A program made the translations under genes and the position numbers. DNA of 64,000 bases from Leguminivora glycinivorella (lineage: Eukaryota > Arthropoda > Insecta > Lepidoptera > Tortricidae), in assembly GCF_023078275.1 (NCBI RefSeq), contig NC_062980.1, forward strand, positions 13,968,783 through 14,032,782. Direction: 5' to 3'. The notes under the pieces are model-generated. The model saw only the letters and a list, made by a program, of their open reading frames with translations, made no database searches and was not told the DNA's origin. Below, piece by piece: positions 23,181 through 35,400 of this stretch; the stretch's first letter is position 1, and the number at the start of each line of letters is the position of its first letter.

Positions 23181-23295
23181 TACCCCACAATTTTTTTTTT
23201 GCGTAGCCCTCTCACGTGCAGTTTCATTTCGTCAGGCCGGACCCAAAGATAATAGAATTTCGCTTAGTCTATGGTGCCTCCTCATTTCTACTTTT

Positions 23296-23460
23296 AGGCT
23301 CCCCACAGACAGTCTTAAAAATTCATAATCTTAAAAAAAACTTGTATGCAATCTGACAGTTCAAACTGACACTGACAAGACACTGACAGATCTGAACTGT
23401 CAGATTGCATACAAGTTTTTTTTAAGATTATGAATTTTTAAGACTGTCTGTGGGGAGCCT
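23296..23460. mobile_element. 165-bp near-perfect hairpin MITE
   Basis: AGGCTCCCCACAGACAG at 23296 is matched by its exact inverse ending at 23460. The arms of about 68 bases are essentially perfect and the loop is about 30 bases. It abuts the 5' end of the non-LTR element. I could not find a target duplication. The DNA to the right (23461-23540, GGGTTCTGTACCAAAAAGG) resembles another common repeat tail. Confidence 0.8.
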
Positions 23461-26382
23461 CAGGGTTCTGTACCAAAAAGGTGCTAAAGGAACCCTTATA
23501 GTGCGATTCTATCCGTTTTGCCAAGCTTATGCTTCATCTCTATTCGTAATTTTAAGTTCCTTACAAGTCACCAAAAAGATGTTGTTTTATTCCCGAGCAT
23601 AATTACATTAACTACTGTTTCTATATTGTAGCTTTTTCATCGTTCTATCGTATTTTTGATCCAGAATATGAACCTGGGTAAATCAAAACACGTTTGTGGC
23701 AAATAATGTTTATTTAAAATAGTTACAGATATAAAATAAAACCAAAAAAATACTTTACATACTATATTATACATCTAATATGATCAATTCATATTGACCA
23801 CCTAAAAACTGTAATATTATTTATGGTGAGCCTATTTTTTTAACGAGTTCTTAAATTAACTAATATAATCTTGGCTCAAATCGGAAATAAATGTCATTTT
23901 ATACAATGCATGGAGATTAAGAGAGGTGAAATACTACAATAGGCGCTAAAATTTGACAAACTAGCAGTCAATATTATAATCTATATTCTATAATTAATGC
24001 TTCTCGCCCAATATTTGGTATTAAAAGAAACAAAAAAATGTGAAATCGTAAAATACTTCACCAGGTGCTCAATTCACAAATATTTTATCAGTGTGTAGTC
24101 ATAGAATCCAGTTTCTAATACTTTCTATTATAATATTTTACACAATCCATTTAGACAAACATTGTCGTGTTGATGTTAATGAATGAATCAACAGAGGCAA
24201 CTTTAATTCTACTAAACCAAGTATATCATATAAAATTGTCACCCTTGATGATGGGTCTCCATATGACTCAAAACATGTCGCCAATCGTGATATATTCACG
24301 TGAGTACATCCGTATATTCAATATGTCTCACGAAAGTTAAGTCTATATACTTTGTCATGTAGATGTTAAGGGAGCAACAGAGGCAACTTTAATCTTACTA
24401 AATCAAACACGGGTAGGTGTACCGACCGGCGGCTTGCAGTGATATTTTTCGCCGTGGTAGTCTTTTCAGCCAGTGGGCTATTTCACCATCTCAGTGTTAA
24501 CATACGACCGGGCCGTGCCAACGTACTTCCAAGCAAGAAAAATTTCTTATCTCAGTTCTGTAGGAACATTGGCACGACCCTGTCGTGTTAGCACTCTAAA
24601 CATCGATCAGGCAACATAAATAAAAAGTCAAACCTAAATTAACCATACATTTCTAAATTGTATTTCATAAAATTTACAATTTCTATATCCTGGTCACGTC
24701 ATAATGTATCTGTTTTATTGCATAATTAAAATAGTCAATCAATTTTAAGCACGCTTGCCTGTTGCCATAAAAATATACTTTCCCGAATCAAAAAAGCAAA
24801 TATATTTGATATGTTTTTATTAAGGTACATCGGGGCAAATCTCAACTGGGGGGCAATTGTAACTAATCAATTTTTTCCATTATTACACTATGATGATGTT
24901 GAGTTCTACATCCATCCGCCTACCATATATAACCGGTGGACACTCCATTTAATAATGCAAACATTGTAAAACATTGAAAAAATTGACCAGTTACATTTGC
25001 CTCCAGTCGAGATTTGCCCCACTGTACCTTACTGCTCTTCTGGCCTGTATTTTTATCCGACGCGTCAGTAGTTAGCATTATGTTATTGAACGTTGTAATT
25101 TGTAGTGTTTTAAATTTAGTTTTACATGTAATAAATCGCAAATGCCTTAGTTGTGTCAGTTCAGTTCAAACATATTACGAATTTATTCCATTAATTACAT
25201 GACTTTTATGTAAATTATTTTATGCAAAGAAGATACTCTTTTAAATAAATTAAGGCATAATTTTTACACTGCCTTGAACCGCATAAATTTGCTGGTGAAA
25301 TAAATTATACCTAAACATTAACTAAATGAGCTTACACATCCAACCATGTACCATCTGTACAAACAGCCGATCACTCTATTTACATAATATTTACCTTCAG
25401 TTCACTTAAGATCGCATCATTATACAACTAAGAATACGCTTCTGAATTTTAGTCTTATAACAGCTATGAACAAATTAAAATAGTGAATATTTTAGTACCT
25501 TGCAATGCTACGTTAATGTGAGCGGAGCAGTTAAAACTGTAATAATGTGAGCTGCATTAAGGTACTAAAGATTAGTTGAATATTAAGTATAGGCATGAAA
25601 ATTTCAAAACCTTCAAACACATGTCAATCTGGCATCACGTGTTTTGTTGGTTGAATTGAAATAATCACTTCATAGTACTTAATACTCATAAATTATATTT
25701 TGATGACGCTACTGCGAATTTTCCCATATTTCTAACACATTCACTGCCAGCAAACCATTCAGACAGGTGCTATGTTCGAAGTTGCTCATAGTGCCATCAT
25801 ACGCTGGCACTGAATGTTTTAAGAATACAATTTGCTATATTTCCTAGTTTAGCACATTTCGACCAGAGTTTACTCGTCGTGCCAGCACTGCAAAAAATTC
25901 CGGCCACCAGAAGTTTCACGTAAAGCCTGGAGTCTAACCAAGTAACAATCGTTGCAAAACACTAATAATAAAAATGTATTGAAATAGTCACAAGACCTTC
26001 CTGATAGCCTGATACAAATTTTCCATTATTAGTTAAAAACGATGCGTCATCTTGACTACGACAAGGCTTTACTATCTTAGTGTAGCGTCACACCTAACCC
26101 GAGGCCCATGAAACGGGCATACGTCTTCACGCTTGACGGTGATACCCGACCACCACTCAATTCTTTTAACCAATGTTTTGCGGCAGAAACTGAACCATCG
26201 GTCGAAACACGATTTTCAAAACTTCGGTCCAAGACAACTGATAACACTAGGTTCTAAGGTTTGAACAACAGAAACCAAAACAATCGGACATTAGTTACGT
26301 ATGCCGGTCAGCGTGGAGCGAGTGTTTCATGGCCTAGGTGTGGAGTTGCGTTGTATGTTAGTCAGTCTCAGGCCGCTAGGGC
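23461..26382. other. Region downstream of Chromator, repeat-bearing
   Basis: No supported coding exon. Part must be the Chromator 3' UTR, whose length I cannot set. A MITE lies at 24828-25024. At about 24505-24597 there is a short imperfect inverted repeat around CGTGCCAACG and TTGGCACG. The rest is AT-rich. Confidence 0.4.
24828..25024. mobile_element. 197-bp MITE with TA target duplication
   Basis: CATCGGGGCAAATCTC at the left end is mirrored by GAGATTTGCCCCACTG at the right. The arms extend further (GGGGGGCAATTGTAACT against AGTTACATTTGCCTCC). TA flanks both ends. Consistent with a Tc1/mariner-derived MITE. Confidence 0.8.
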
Positions 26383-26492
26383 TCACTCCTGCGCTTTCCC
26401 GGCCTCCGTGATGGATTCGTACTGTTCCTTGTCCAGCTCCGTCATCGTGAAGCTGCCGTCTGGCAATAGGAGAACTACGCGCCGCGTGCCAC
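26383..26492 (-). CDS. Last coding exon of the Chromator-like gene
   Basis: Completes the protein with TRRVVLLLPDGSFTMTELDK and a short tail to the TGA at 26385-26383. It takes one carried base from the exon at 26959-27115. The conserved-looking, non-repetitive sequence suggests a functional C-terminal motif. Confidence 0.75.
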
Positions 26493-29400
26493 CTGGTAAT
26501 CAAGAAATAAATAAATTAAAAACTTTTCGCTTCAATATTCTTAAGAATAAAGAGTTTCAAGTTTCCCGTTGCAGTGCCCGTGTGGTGACGGGTTAAGAAT
26601 TTCACCACCCCTTTCCTCTGGTTCATATGTCATGTGATATTTAGTTTTCTTACAACTACCCTTTAATTGCTAAAATATGGCTCTGAAACTTGAACCCTCC
26701 CTTTTGGGAATGCATAATGTATGCATGCTGTAAGTTTGGAAACGAAACTTTGTTTGCAAATTTTTTCGTTGATTGTGGTGCTTCGATCGCAAGCCCGAGT
26801 AATACTACAGGGGCACATTTGCGAAGCTACAAGCTACAATTTACAAGTGGTAGTCAATGTCTAATATGAGCAATATGACAAGTTGGAAAGAGATTTCCGC
26901 TTGTAACATTCAGTTTTGAGAAATGGGCCCCTGGTTTCCGTTTAGCTAAGGTACAGACCTGGCGAGGGCAAGTCCGCCTGCACGAGCTGCGCGATGACCT
27001 GCGTGGCGTCCTCGCCTGGCTCGCCCTCCACCTGCACGGCGACTTGCTGCAACGCGGGGGCTTCGCCGCCCGGCATCAGCTGCGCTAGTTGTGATGGGTC
27101 GATCGCGAGCACGTCCTGTAAAGCAATCACGTGTTACTCAAACAACCGCAAGAATAGTGCCTGTTTGAACTCTACTCCACTGCCCAGAGCACTTCAGCAT
27201 ATAAGGCGCAGAGGAACCTGAATCGGATTGCACGAATCTCATGGAAAACGCCATCAAGTTCGTGTTTACGATGTTTCTTCCTAAAGATGGCATCGTCTTT
27301 TTAACCTCCAGATTTCTGCAAGCATTTCTATGGTTGTTGTATTTGGAACCTTTTGTTATTCATTAAAAGTTCAAAGTAATTTTGGAATATGTAACGAGGA
27401 TAACTTCGAAAATTGGTAATATAATATGACTATTTATTCGAGTTCTTGAGATATAATGCCCTTTTTCAAGTTTTTGTTTACAATAAAGATTAGCGCCAAG
27501 AAGGAAATCTTCTTATACAGATTGTGCTATGAAAGTTTTGGTCCCTCTTCCCGAATAAGAATTTTATGTCGGATTTCGTCTCATTGCAGTTGTTCGTCCT
27601 CGCGCGGCACGTGACGTGAGTTAACCTTGTGCACCTGCGGCCTGCGGTGATGTTGTGTGACCGACTGACCTGTCCATCTTCGCGCGTGATATACATGACG
27701 CCGTCGTCGTGTTCCGCCCCCTCCATGCCCTCGGCGCCTACCAATAATGTTTCAGCTTCGTGCCCCACCTGTGATGACACAATATGATTAACCTGTTCGA
27801 CCCCCCTCTTCGGCGGCCAACCTAGCTTCGTCCCCTGCCACCCGTGATCCGTACTCGCGCATGACGAATAGAAATTTTGAACAATGTAAACAAATCATTC
27901 AATAAAATATCCATATCATGTCTTTATGGTTTTAATGGTTCAGGATCATTATGAACTTTACTAATTAAAAACACATGGATTGTTCAGGCAGTATTTGATG
28001 AGATAGAATGTAAATTAAAGACATTTTGAATACAAGGTTTATTTACATTGTTTGCAAGTTCTATTGACGGCGACTTTACTCCCTGGCTATCGGTAACGTT
28101 TGACCAGCTTCGTTCCCCGCCACCTGTCATGACTGACCTGACCCGACTCCCTGAGGCGTCCCTGCATGTTTTCGGCCACCAATGACCTAGCTTCGTTCCC
28201 CGCCGCTGACGTGATGACTGATGATATAATATGACTGACCTGTCCATCCTCCCGCGTGACATACATGACGCCGTCGCCGTCGGCACCGCCTTCTACCCCC
28301 TCTACGGCGCCTTCCATGCCTTCGGCGGCCACTAGTAGAGTTTGGCCAGCTTCGTTCTCGCCCGCCACCTGTCAAAATCAAGCTCATTTAATTGAACTAG
28401 TCTTGTATCAACTGAGTTCCAATCGCATCACTGATTACAAACAAGATCGTTATCCCGGCTTACGTGTTATATGTCTATATTCAATGAGTGGGAAAGTATG
28501 AAATGGAACGAAATGACTTTCCACCATCACCAGTGACCACTTTTTGAAACCACTCACTTGTATGCTGCATAAAATGCACGCCTGCCTGTAAGGCTTCTTC
28601 GTTCCGAATTTATACAATAATGATACCAAACTTGGCCGCTGGAGCAATTTGAACAAATTTTGGAAACCTTTTTTGGAAGTAGAGTTTCGTGGCTAAACCA
28701 ATAGATCAGGGTACGTAGCCGAATGGCAGAAACGCTAACGAAACGAAACGCTCGTAGATATCTATCTCTATCGCTCGTGTGTATTGGCGCGATAGAGCCA
28801 GACTTTTCGCGGCGTTTCGTTTTCGTTTCGCGTCGGAGAAATGCCATGAGTCTGCGCAAGGAAGTGGGTAGTATCCAATGAAGAATCATGAGTAGTGTCA
28901 AGCGGCTTCGCCCGAGATAATTTCACGCCTCGCAGTATACCCTGACCGACCTGGTAGAGCACGCCGTCCTCGCCGCGGATCATGATGGGCGGGTGTCCGG
29001 CCTGCAGCAGCCCCACCTCCTCACCCTCGCCTTCGCCGCCATCTTCTAGCAGCTGCTTCACCGTGTGCGCTTCCATTTTCACCTCCGTCTGTTTGCGGAA
29101 TTAGTTTCAGATTTCTATTTCATGTAGTGAATTAACAACTATTTATTTCATAGAGTAAGCATAATTTTCGTTATGAAGATCTAAACTTCGTTATACCGCA
29201 TTTAAGCAAACTTCAAGGGACTTGACTTACTTGAATTTGACCCCTCTTAATTGCAAAAACTGACGTAGACTTAGCCATGAAACATTATAAAATATGAAGC
29301 ACTTACGCCATCGTCGTCTGTCAATACTGGCAGAGACTGTTGCGTCCCATCGCCTTGCACTAACATGCCTGTGGTGCCTCCCGGGGACATCTCCACCTGA

Positions 29401-32400
29401 ATAACAGACAATATGTATGAGTGGAATTGATCTTAAGTATTGATGACAAATGTTAACAAATTTGCCGCAGACTGGACACAAGCAACGCAGTGAGTCATCG
29501 TCATACATTTGGTCGAGCGCAATATACAATAGTACATTACGATACAAGTGCGGAAAAAAGGAAGTCCGAAACAAGTGGCGATAACTTAAATAAATATGGG
29601 GGACACCTTATACAAACCAACTTAGCCCCAAACTAAGCAAAGCTTGTAATACTATGGGTGCTAAGCGACGATATACATACTTAAATAGATAAATACATAT
29701 GTACTTATTGTCCCAGATTTGTAAGAACCTCTTTTTGACACATGACAGCGTCCACAATACGTAAACTCACGCAACCTAATGAAATTTTAAATAAAATCCT
29801 GTAATAATATTTAAAAAAATCAAGTACTTAAAAACAATATTTCGCTTACTTTAAACATAATCTATTAGCACATGTTACATTTTTGCGGATTTTCGTTAGT
29901 GAGTATTTTACGATATTAATTTATCACGCAGGACTTACTTATTATGTCATTTATCATTCATTTTTATTTTTAAACTAGTGCTGTGGCAGTCTGTCATTTC
30001 GATTCAAATGACATTTCAGTAAGTTGATAGAAATCGTATATTTGTTTAAGCGCCTCCTTGTACATAGGGCCTAATCGATTCAACCAATTCGAAATTAATC
30101 GTTAGATTTGGCAAACGATACGTCTTAGCCACATCGCAACATACTTCAAAACAAATTGTCAAAAATGTGAACTAACAAATCCGGGACAATATATACATAG
30201 CAGACATCCATGACTTAGGAACAAATATCTATGCTTATCACACAAATAAATGCCCTTATCGGAATTAGAACCCAGGACCGCGGCTTAGCAGGCAGGGTCA
30301 CCTGGGTCACTGTCGACTGAGCCAGAACGGTCGTCGGACGCGAGTTACGATTTTCGTTTTCTCACGTGTATCGTACGACATTTTTGAGTACAGATGGCCC
30401 TTCGAAGTTTCGACTTGACAAAAAATGACCCACTTCTCGCACTAGTGCGTAAAAAAAGCACCTTCCGTACCTACTGAACATGCTATTTACATGTGCCGCC
30501 CGCTTGTCGGCGTCTTAAGAATACGTTAGCATGGCAGTCTATGCGGAGGCGTGATCAATATAACCTAACTACAAAAATAAAATTTTGAAAAAACCGCCGA
30601 CACGGTGGACCGATTTTCATGAAACATGGCTAAGAACACTCCCGACTAATTCAGCTTTCAAACAAAAAAAAAACTAAATCTAAATCGGTTCATCCGTTCG
30701 GGAGCTACGATGCCACAGACAGACACACATATAGACAGACGCGTTAAAATTATAACACCCCGTCGTTTTTGCGTCGGGGGTTAATAATTGATCTCGGGCA
30801 GCACGGCTGAAAGATATACCTGACGACCGGTCTGGCGCAGTCGGTAGTGACCCTGCCTGCTGCGCCGCGGTCCCGGGTTCGAATCCCGGTACGGGCATTT
30901 TTTTGTGTGATGAGCAGATATTTGTTCCTGAGTCATGGATGTTTTCTATGTATATAAGTATTTACATATTATATATATCGTTGTTTGAGTACCCACTACA
31001 CAAGCCTTCTTGAGCTTACCGTGGGCCTCAGTCAATCTGTGTAAGAAAAGAATGTCCTATAATATTTAATACCTTCATGAGCATCTGCTGCGGCATGGCG
31101 GGCGGCGGAGTGGGCGGCGTGGGCGGCGGGCTGGGCGTGGGCGGCGGCGTGGGCTCGCCCTCCGCGCGCGCTAGTCGCCGCCCCGTGAGCGGGCACAGCG
31201 TCAGATCGCGCTCCGGCGACGGCGGCGGCAGCGGGCCCGGCTCCAGCGGGAACGGGTCCGTGATGCCGTCCGACGTGTCCGATGAACCGTCCGACTGTGC
31301 GAGAGAACGACTCGATTATCATCACTAATTTTGTGTATTTCGCATTTAGTTCCGTTTTGTCATCGATCGATTCGAAGAATTTCCGTGCCTGAGAATAAAG
31401 CGGTCCCGTTTGAAATTAACAGGGTGTTCGAGTTCAACATCGCATACGTAACGTACGAACAAAATTCTGAAATAACTAACCCGACACTGTTTGCAGTGGT
31501 ATCGAATAATCATTCCTAGCCACGCTCACCATTCAAACCGTACACTGAACGTAGGTTTACACAGATAACGCACACCACAATCTTACAATAGGGTCATCAT
31601 ACATAAAATCGCCGTCAATAGAAATTGTCAACAATGTAAACAAACCATTTTTAGGGTTCCGTAGTCAACTAGGAACCCTCATAGTTTCACCATGTCTGTC
31701 TGTCCGTCCGTCCGTCCGCGGATAATCTCAGTAACCGTTAGCACTAGAAAGCTGAAATTTTGTACCAATATGTATATCAATCACGCCAACAAAGTGCAAA
31801 AATAAAAAATGAAAAAAAAAAAATGTTTTATTAGGGTACTCCCCCTACATGTAAAGTGGGGGCTGATTTTTTTCTTCTTTCCAACCCCAACGTGTGATAT
31901 ATTGTTGGATAGGTATTTAAAAATGAATAAGGGTTTACTAAGATCATTTTTTGATAATATTAATATTTTTGGAAATAATCGTTCCTAAAGGAAAAAAAGT
32001 ACGTCCCCCCCCTCCTCTAACTTTTGAACCATATGTTTAAAGAATATGAAAAAAAAATCACAGAAGTAGAACTTTATAAAGACTTTCTAGGAAAATTGTT
32101 TTGAACTTGATAGGTTCAGTAGTTTTTGAGAAAAATACGGAAAACTACGGAACCCTACAGCTACACTGAGCGTGGCACGACACGCTCTTGGCCGGTTTTT
32201 TTTTAAATATCAATATTCTAGCACAATTTTATTATTTTAAAGATTGAGGATCATAATGTGAGATGAATTGATTGTATAATCAATTCATCTCACACGTCTC
32301 ATTTAACACATGGATTTAGCCAGTATCTGATGACTTAGAATGGAAATTAAAGACATTTTGACTTTTTGATAGGTTTGTTTACATTGTTCACAAATTCTAT

Positions 32401-35400
32401 TGACGGCGACTTTAACGACATAATTTCTATATAACTGCGGCAGCATACACCGCTAAACAAAATCATGGGCACGAATTCTAATTATAGACGACGGGACGTC
32501 GCTTGGACGTCGCTGAGGCGCGCGCCGCGTCGCCTGGGGGCGCGTCTTACGTCCTTCCTATACAAAATGTACTGAGGACACGTTTTTTAAATTAAATTCG
32601 GGTGGCGCGGCGCTGACGTCCGTTCCGCGTCTCAGGACATGCGTCGCCTGTGTGGGGACGGTCCCTTATATTAATTTCCAAAAACATCATGTATACATAT
32701 ATAGGTACCTGATCGAAGTCGAAGGGCAGTACACCAGACTTGTCGCGGAGTCGCACGATGTTGCCGGCCGCCGTGGCCACTTGCATACCGCCACGGCCGC
32801 GCCCGCGGCCGGCACCGCGCCGTAACAAGCTGTCGCCCTGAAACAGATATACAGTCAACTTCCCTGCTATATCACAGATACGAATATGAATACGTAATCA
32901 CAGTATGCGAAAGGTGTCTTTTATAGCCAATCTTCTTCTTCATGTGGAGACTCTTCACCAGTTGTCTCCACGCCACTCGATCCTGGGCCCGGTGCATGCT
33001 AGCCTGTAAAGTGGTCTTTGTCACAGACGTTAGTCTGTCTGCCCAACGCGTGCCCATGCTACCACTTCTTCGCTTCCTTGCCATGCGTTCCGTGATTGTG
33101 AGCTTCTCTAGACTATCTGGTGCGGTCCTGCTCAGATGGCCGAAGAAACCCAGCACACGTTGGGTGCAAATAGTGGAGAGTCGCGTTTTGATACCGACCT
33201 CAAGAATAGAGCCAATAGCAGTAGTAAAAGTAGAACATTTTATAATACTCGTTCGTAGTCCAAAATCTCGAACGAACGTCAAAGACGGTCCATGGCTGGA
33301 GAGGACGCACTTCTACAAACATACCTACTTGTATTAGACTTCTCTTCGAAATCGGATCGGCACGGCATAAATCGTTATACCGGTGCATTGTGTCCTGAAT
33401 ATATAATCTTCTGTCTGAAAGATGTCATGAAGATCATGTCAATCACGTAGCCTGTTTCTTATTAAATGAATATCAACCAACCTGCGCTAGTTTCTTGTTG
33501 AGTATGGTGACGGGAGACTTGCCCTCGGGAGACTGTCCCACGGGTCTGTGTATCGTGCGCTGGATGATCTTCTGTCCAGATGGTGTAATGATTGTCTTCT
33601 CTGTCACCTGCTGCCCACCAGAGCCAATTGTCTTCTTTATCTGTATAAATTTACGATGTCATTTATGTTGATGTTATTGGTATATTCAAAACAAACTAAA
33701 ATTTCAAGTTCAACTAGGGTTTCAAGTTTTTAATGATAATGATTGCTCTGAAGTTTAAATACAGTGCTTTAATAAGGAAAAGATCTGTTAACAATAACAT
33801 AATCAAGAAACAAACTTTATGGAATTATTTTGTTCCTTCTAGTGATACAACACGTAAATAAACAACAACAAAAAGTAGTTTTTACCTGCGTAGGTGTTGC
33901 CTTCTTTTCTTCTTGTTTTTTCTGCAAAATAAAAAATAGCATTGAATACTCATTATTTTGAGAAAGTAAAACAAATCAAATCATTTAAAATGTTTACCTG
34001 TTTGGCAGCTAAGATCTGTTTCCTAATAACGTCTTGGTCTATATTCAGACCCGGGCCAAGTTTGCCGGGTGAGTCGATCTTCATAATCCCTGAGCTCTTA
34101 GACATGATGTAGACACCTGCAGGCAACAGAGTTTATGTTACAATCGTGCACAAATAGGTATATCAAGGGCGCCAAGCTAAGGAGAAAGGGGGTGGGGTGG
34201 GGGATCCAAGCTACAAGCATGTTACAAACACAGAGTCACAAGCATCTTTACTAATGGAAATTACTAGTTCAGGTCAATTAATGTTTTCTAAGAATGAGGA
34301 TATTACATATATATAGAAATCAAATAATATCTACAAATATAAAATTAAAGTCAACATATCAAAGTTATTTAAATTAAAATCTTATCTCAATTGCATGACT
34401 TTGATACGGGAAGTCTTAAAAAACTAGAGTAATGATTGTCAAGAAATCTACAGCAACTCTTCGAATTTTTTTTGTGTAATACAACGGCAAAGCTTGTGAC
34501 ACATATCCCAAAGCGATGCACAGTGGAACAACACCATTTTTGAAAGGACATGAGAATTTCCTGTTTTTCTATGACCAAATATTTGAAAATTAGGGATCTC
34601 AGGAATCTATTCAGGAAACTTAAAATAAAAACGGGACTTAATAGCGTAAAACTATGGTTTTAAACCAACCTCCGATTTTTCCGATTTGATTCCGATTCTT
34701 CTCATTTCATTTCATTACAAGTATTATATCTCCTTGTCAACACCACCATAAATAATGTAGGTAGGTACTATACAATCATGATATTAAGATATTTTTAATC
34801 AAGTACCGTGTATAGACCAACAAGCTTGCTGAACCGCCTTAGTAAGGTAATTTACAAGAACACTTGATGATACCATTGTTCAAATCTTTTTCTATGAGCC
34901 TTTATGAGCCACTCTTAGTGAAAACAATGCATTAAAATCATCGAGTAAAAAAAAATAGAAAACCAGAAAATTCTCACGTGTTCTAGAAATAGTGTAGTTC
35001 GGTAGTGCTATGGGCTAAAGCTACGACTTACCAGTGGTAAGATTAGGCATGTGCTTGGGATCGACTTTGATGACGCCCTTGATATTCGGCATGCCCTTGC
35101 CGCCGAGCCCCAGCGACTTGACCAGCTCCGGGTCCACGTTACCTTTTGGAGACGACTGTCCGTTTAGTATCCGAGCGTCAACTGAAAGTTTTATTACCTT
35201 CAGTTATGCGGTAATAAGTGTGAAGTTTGTGATTGACGCTTGCGTGCTTAATTGTATTGAACTCGATATACCTCTCGTCTATGTAGGGTAAGGATTCTGA
35301 ATGAATTTAAGTCATCATGTACATAATTTCTACAATTTATCTGCTTTCTACAGTACTGAACGTATGTTACTATGATTTTTGCAGACATGAAATATTAAAA

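Larger units (their letters stand above)
17180..23283 (-). mobile_element. CR1/Jockey-like non-LTR retrotransposon interrupted by a solo LTR
   Basis: Reading leftward: a damaged ORF1 start near 23283, zinc-knuckle ORF1 (22557-23180), ORF2 endonuclease and RT N-terminal half (20746-22500), the inserted solo LTR (18645-20740 plus duplication), the ORF2 C-terminal half (17451-18639), and a 3' UTR ending near 17180 in a TTTGTATT-type simple tail. Removing the insert and one target copy leaves ORF2 in frame (2,949 bases, 983 codons including the stop). ORF2 was therefore intact when the LTR element landed, whereas ORF1 now has frameshifts near its start. Confidence 0.85.

Noticed and set aside
22957..23328. 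Plus-strand frame of 123 codons
   Set aside because: Antisense to ORF1 of the non-LTR element and running into the hairpin MITE; no family match.
30841..30897. Possible tRNA gene with good B box
   Set aside because: The body and tail match another copy at 30175-30345 and no closing acceptor stem is seen, so it is a SINE.
31032..31325. Alanine/histidine-rich minus frame and glycine-rich plus frame over the GC-rich exon
   Set aside because: Other-frame readings of Chromator exon 15; the proline-rich frame has correct splice borders and phase.
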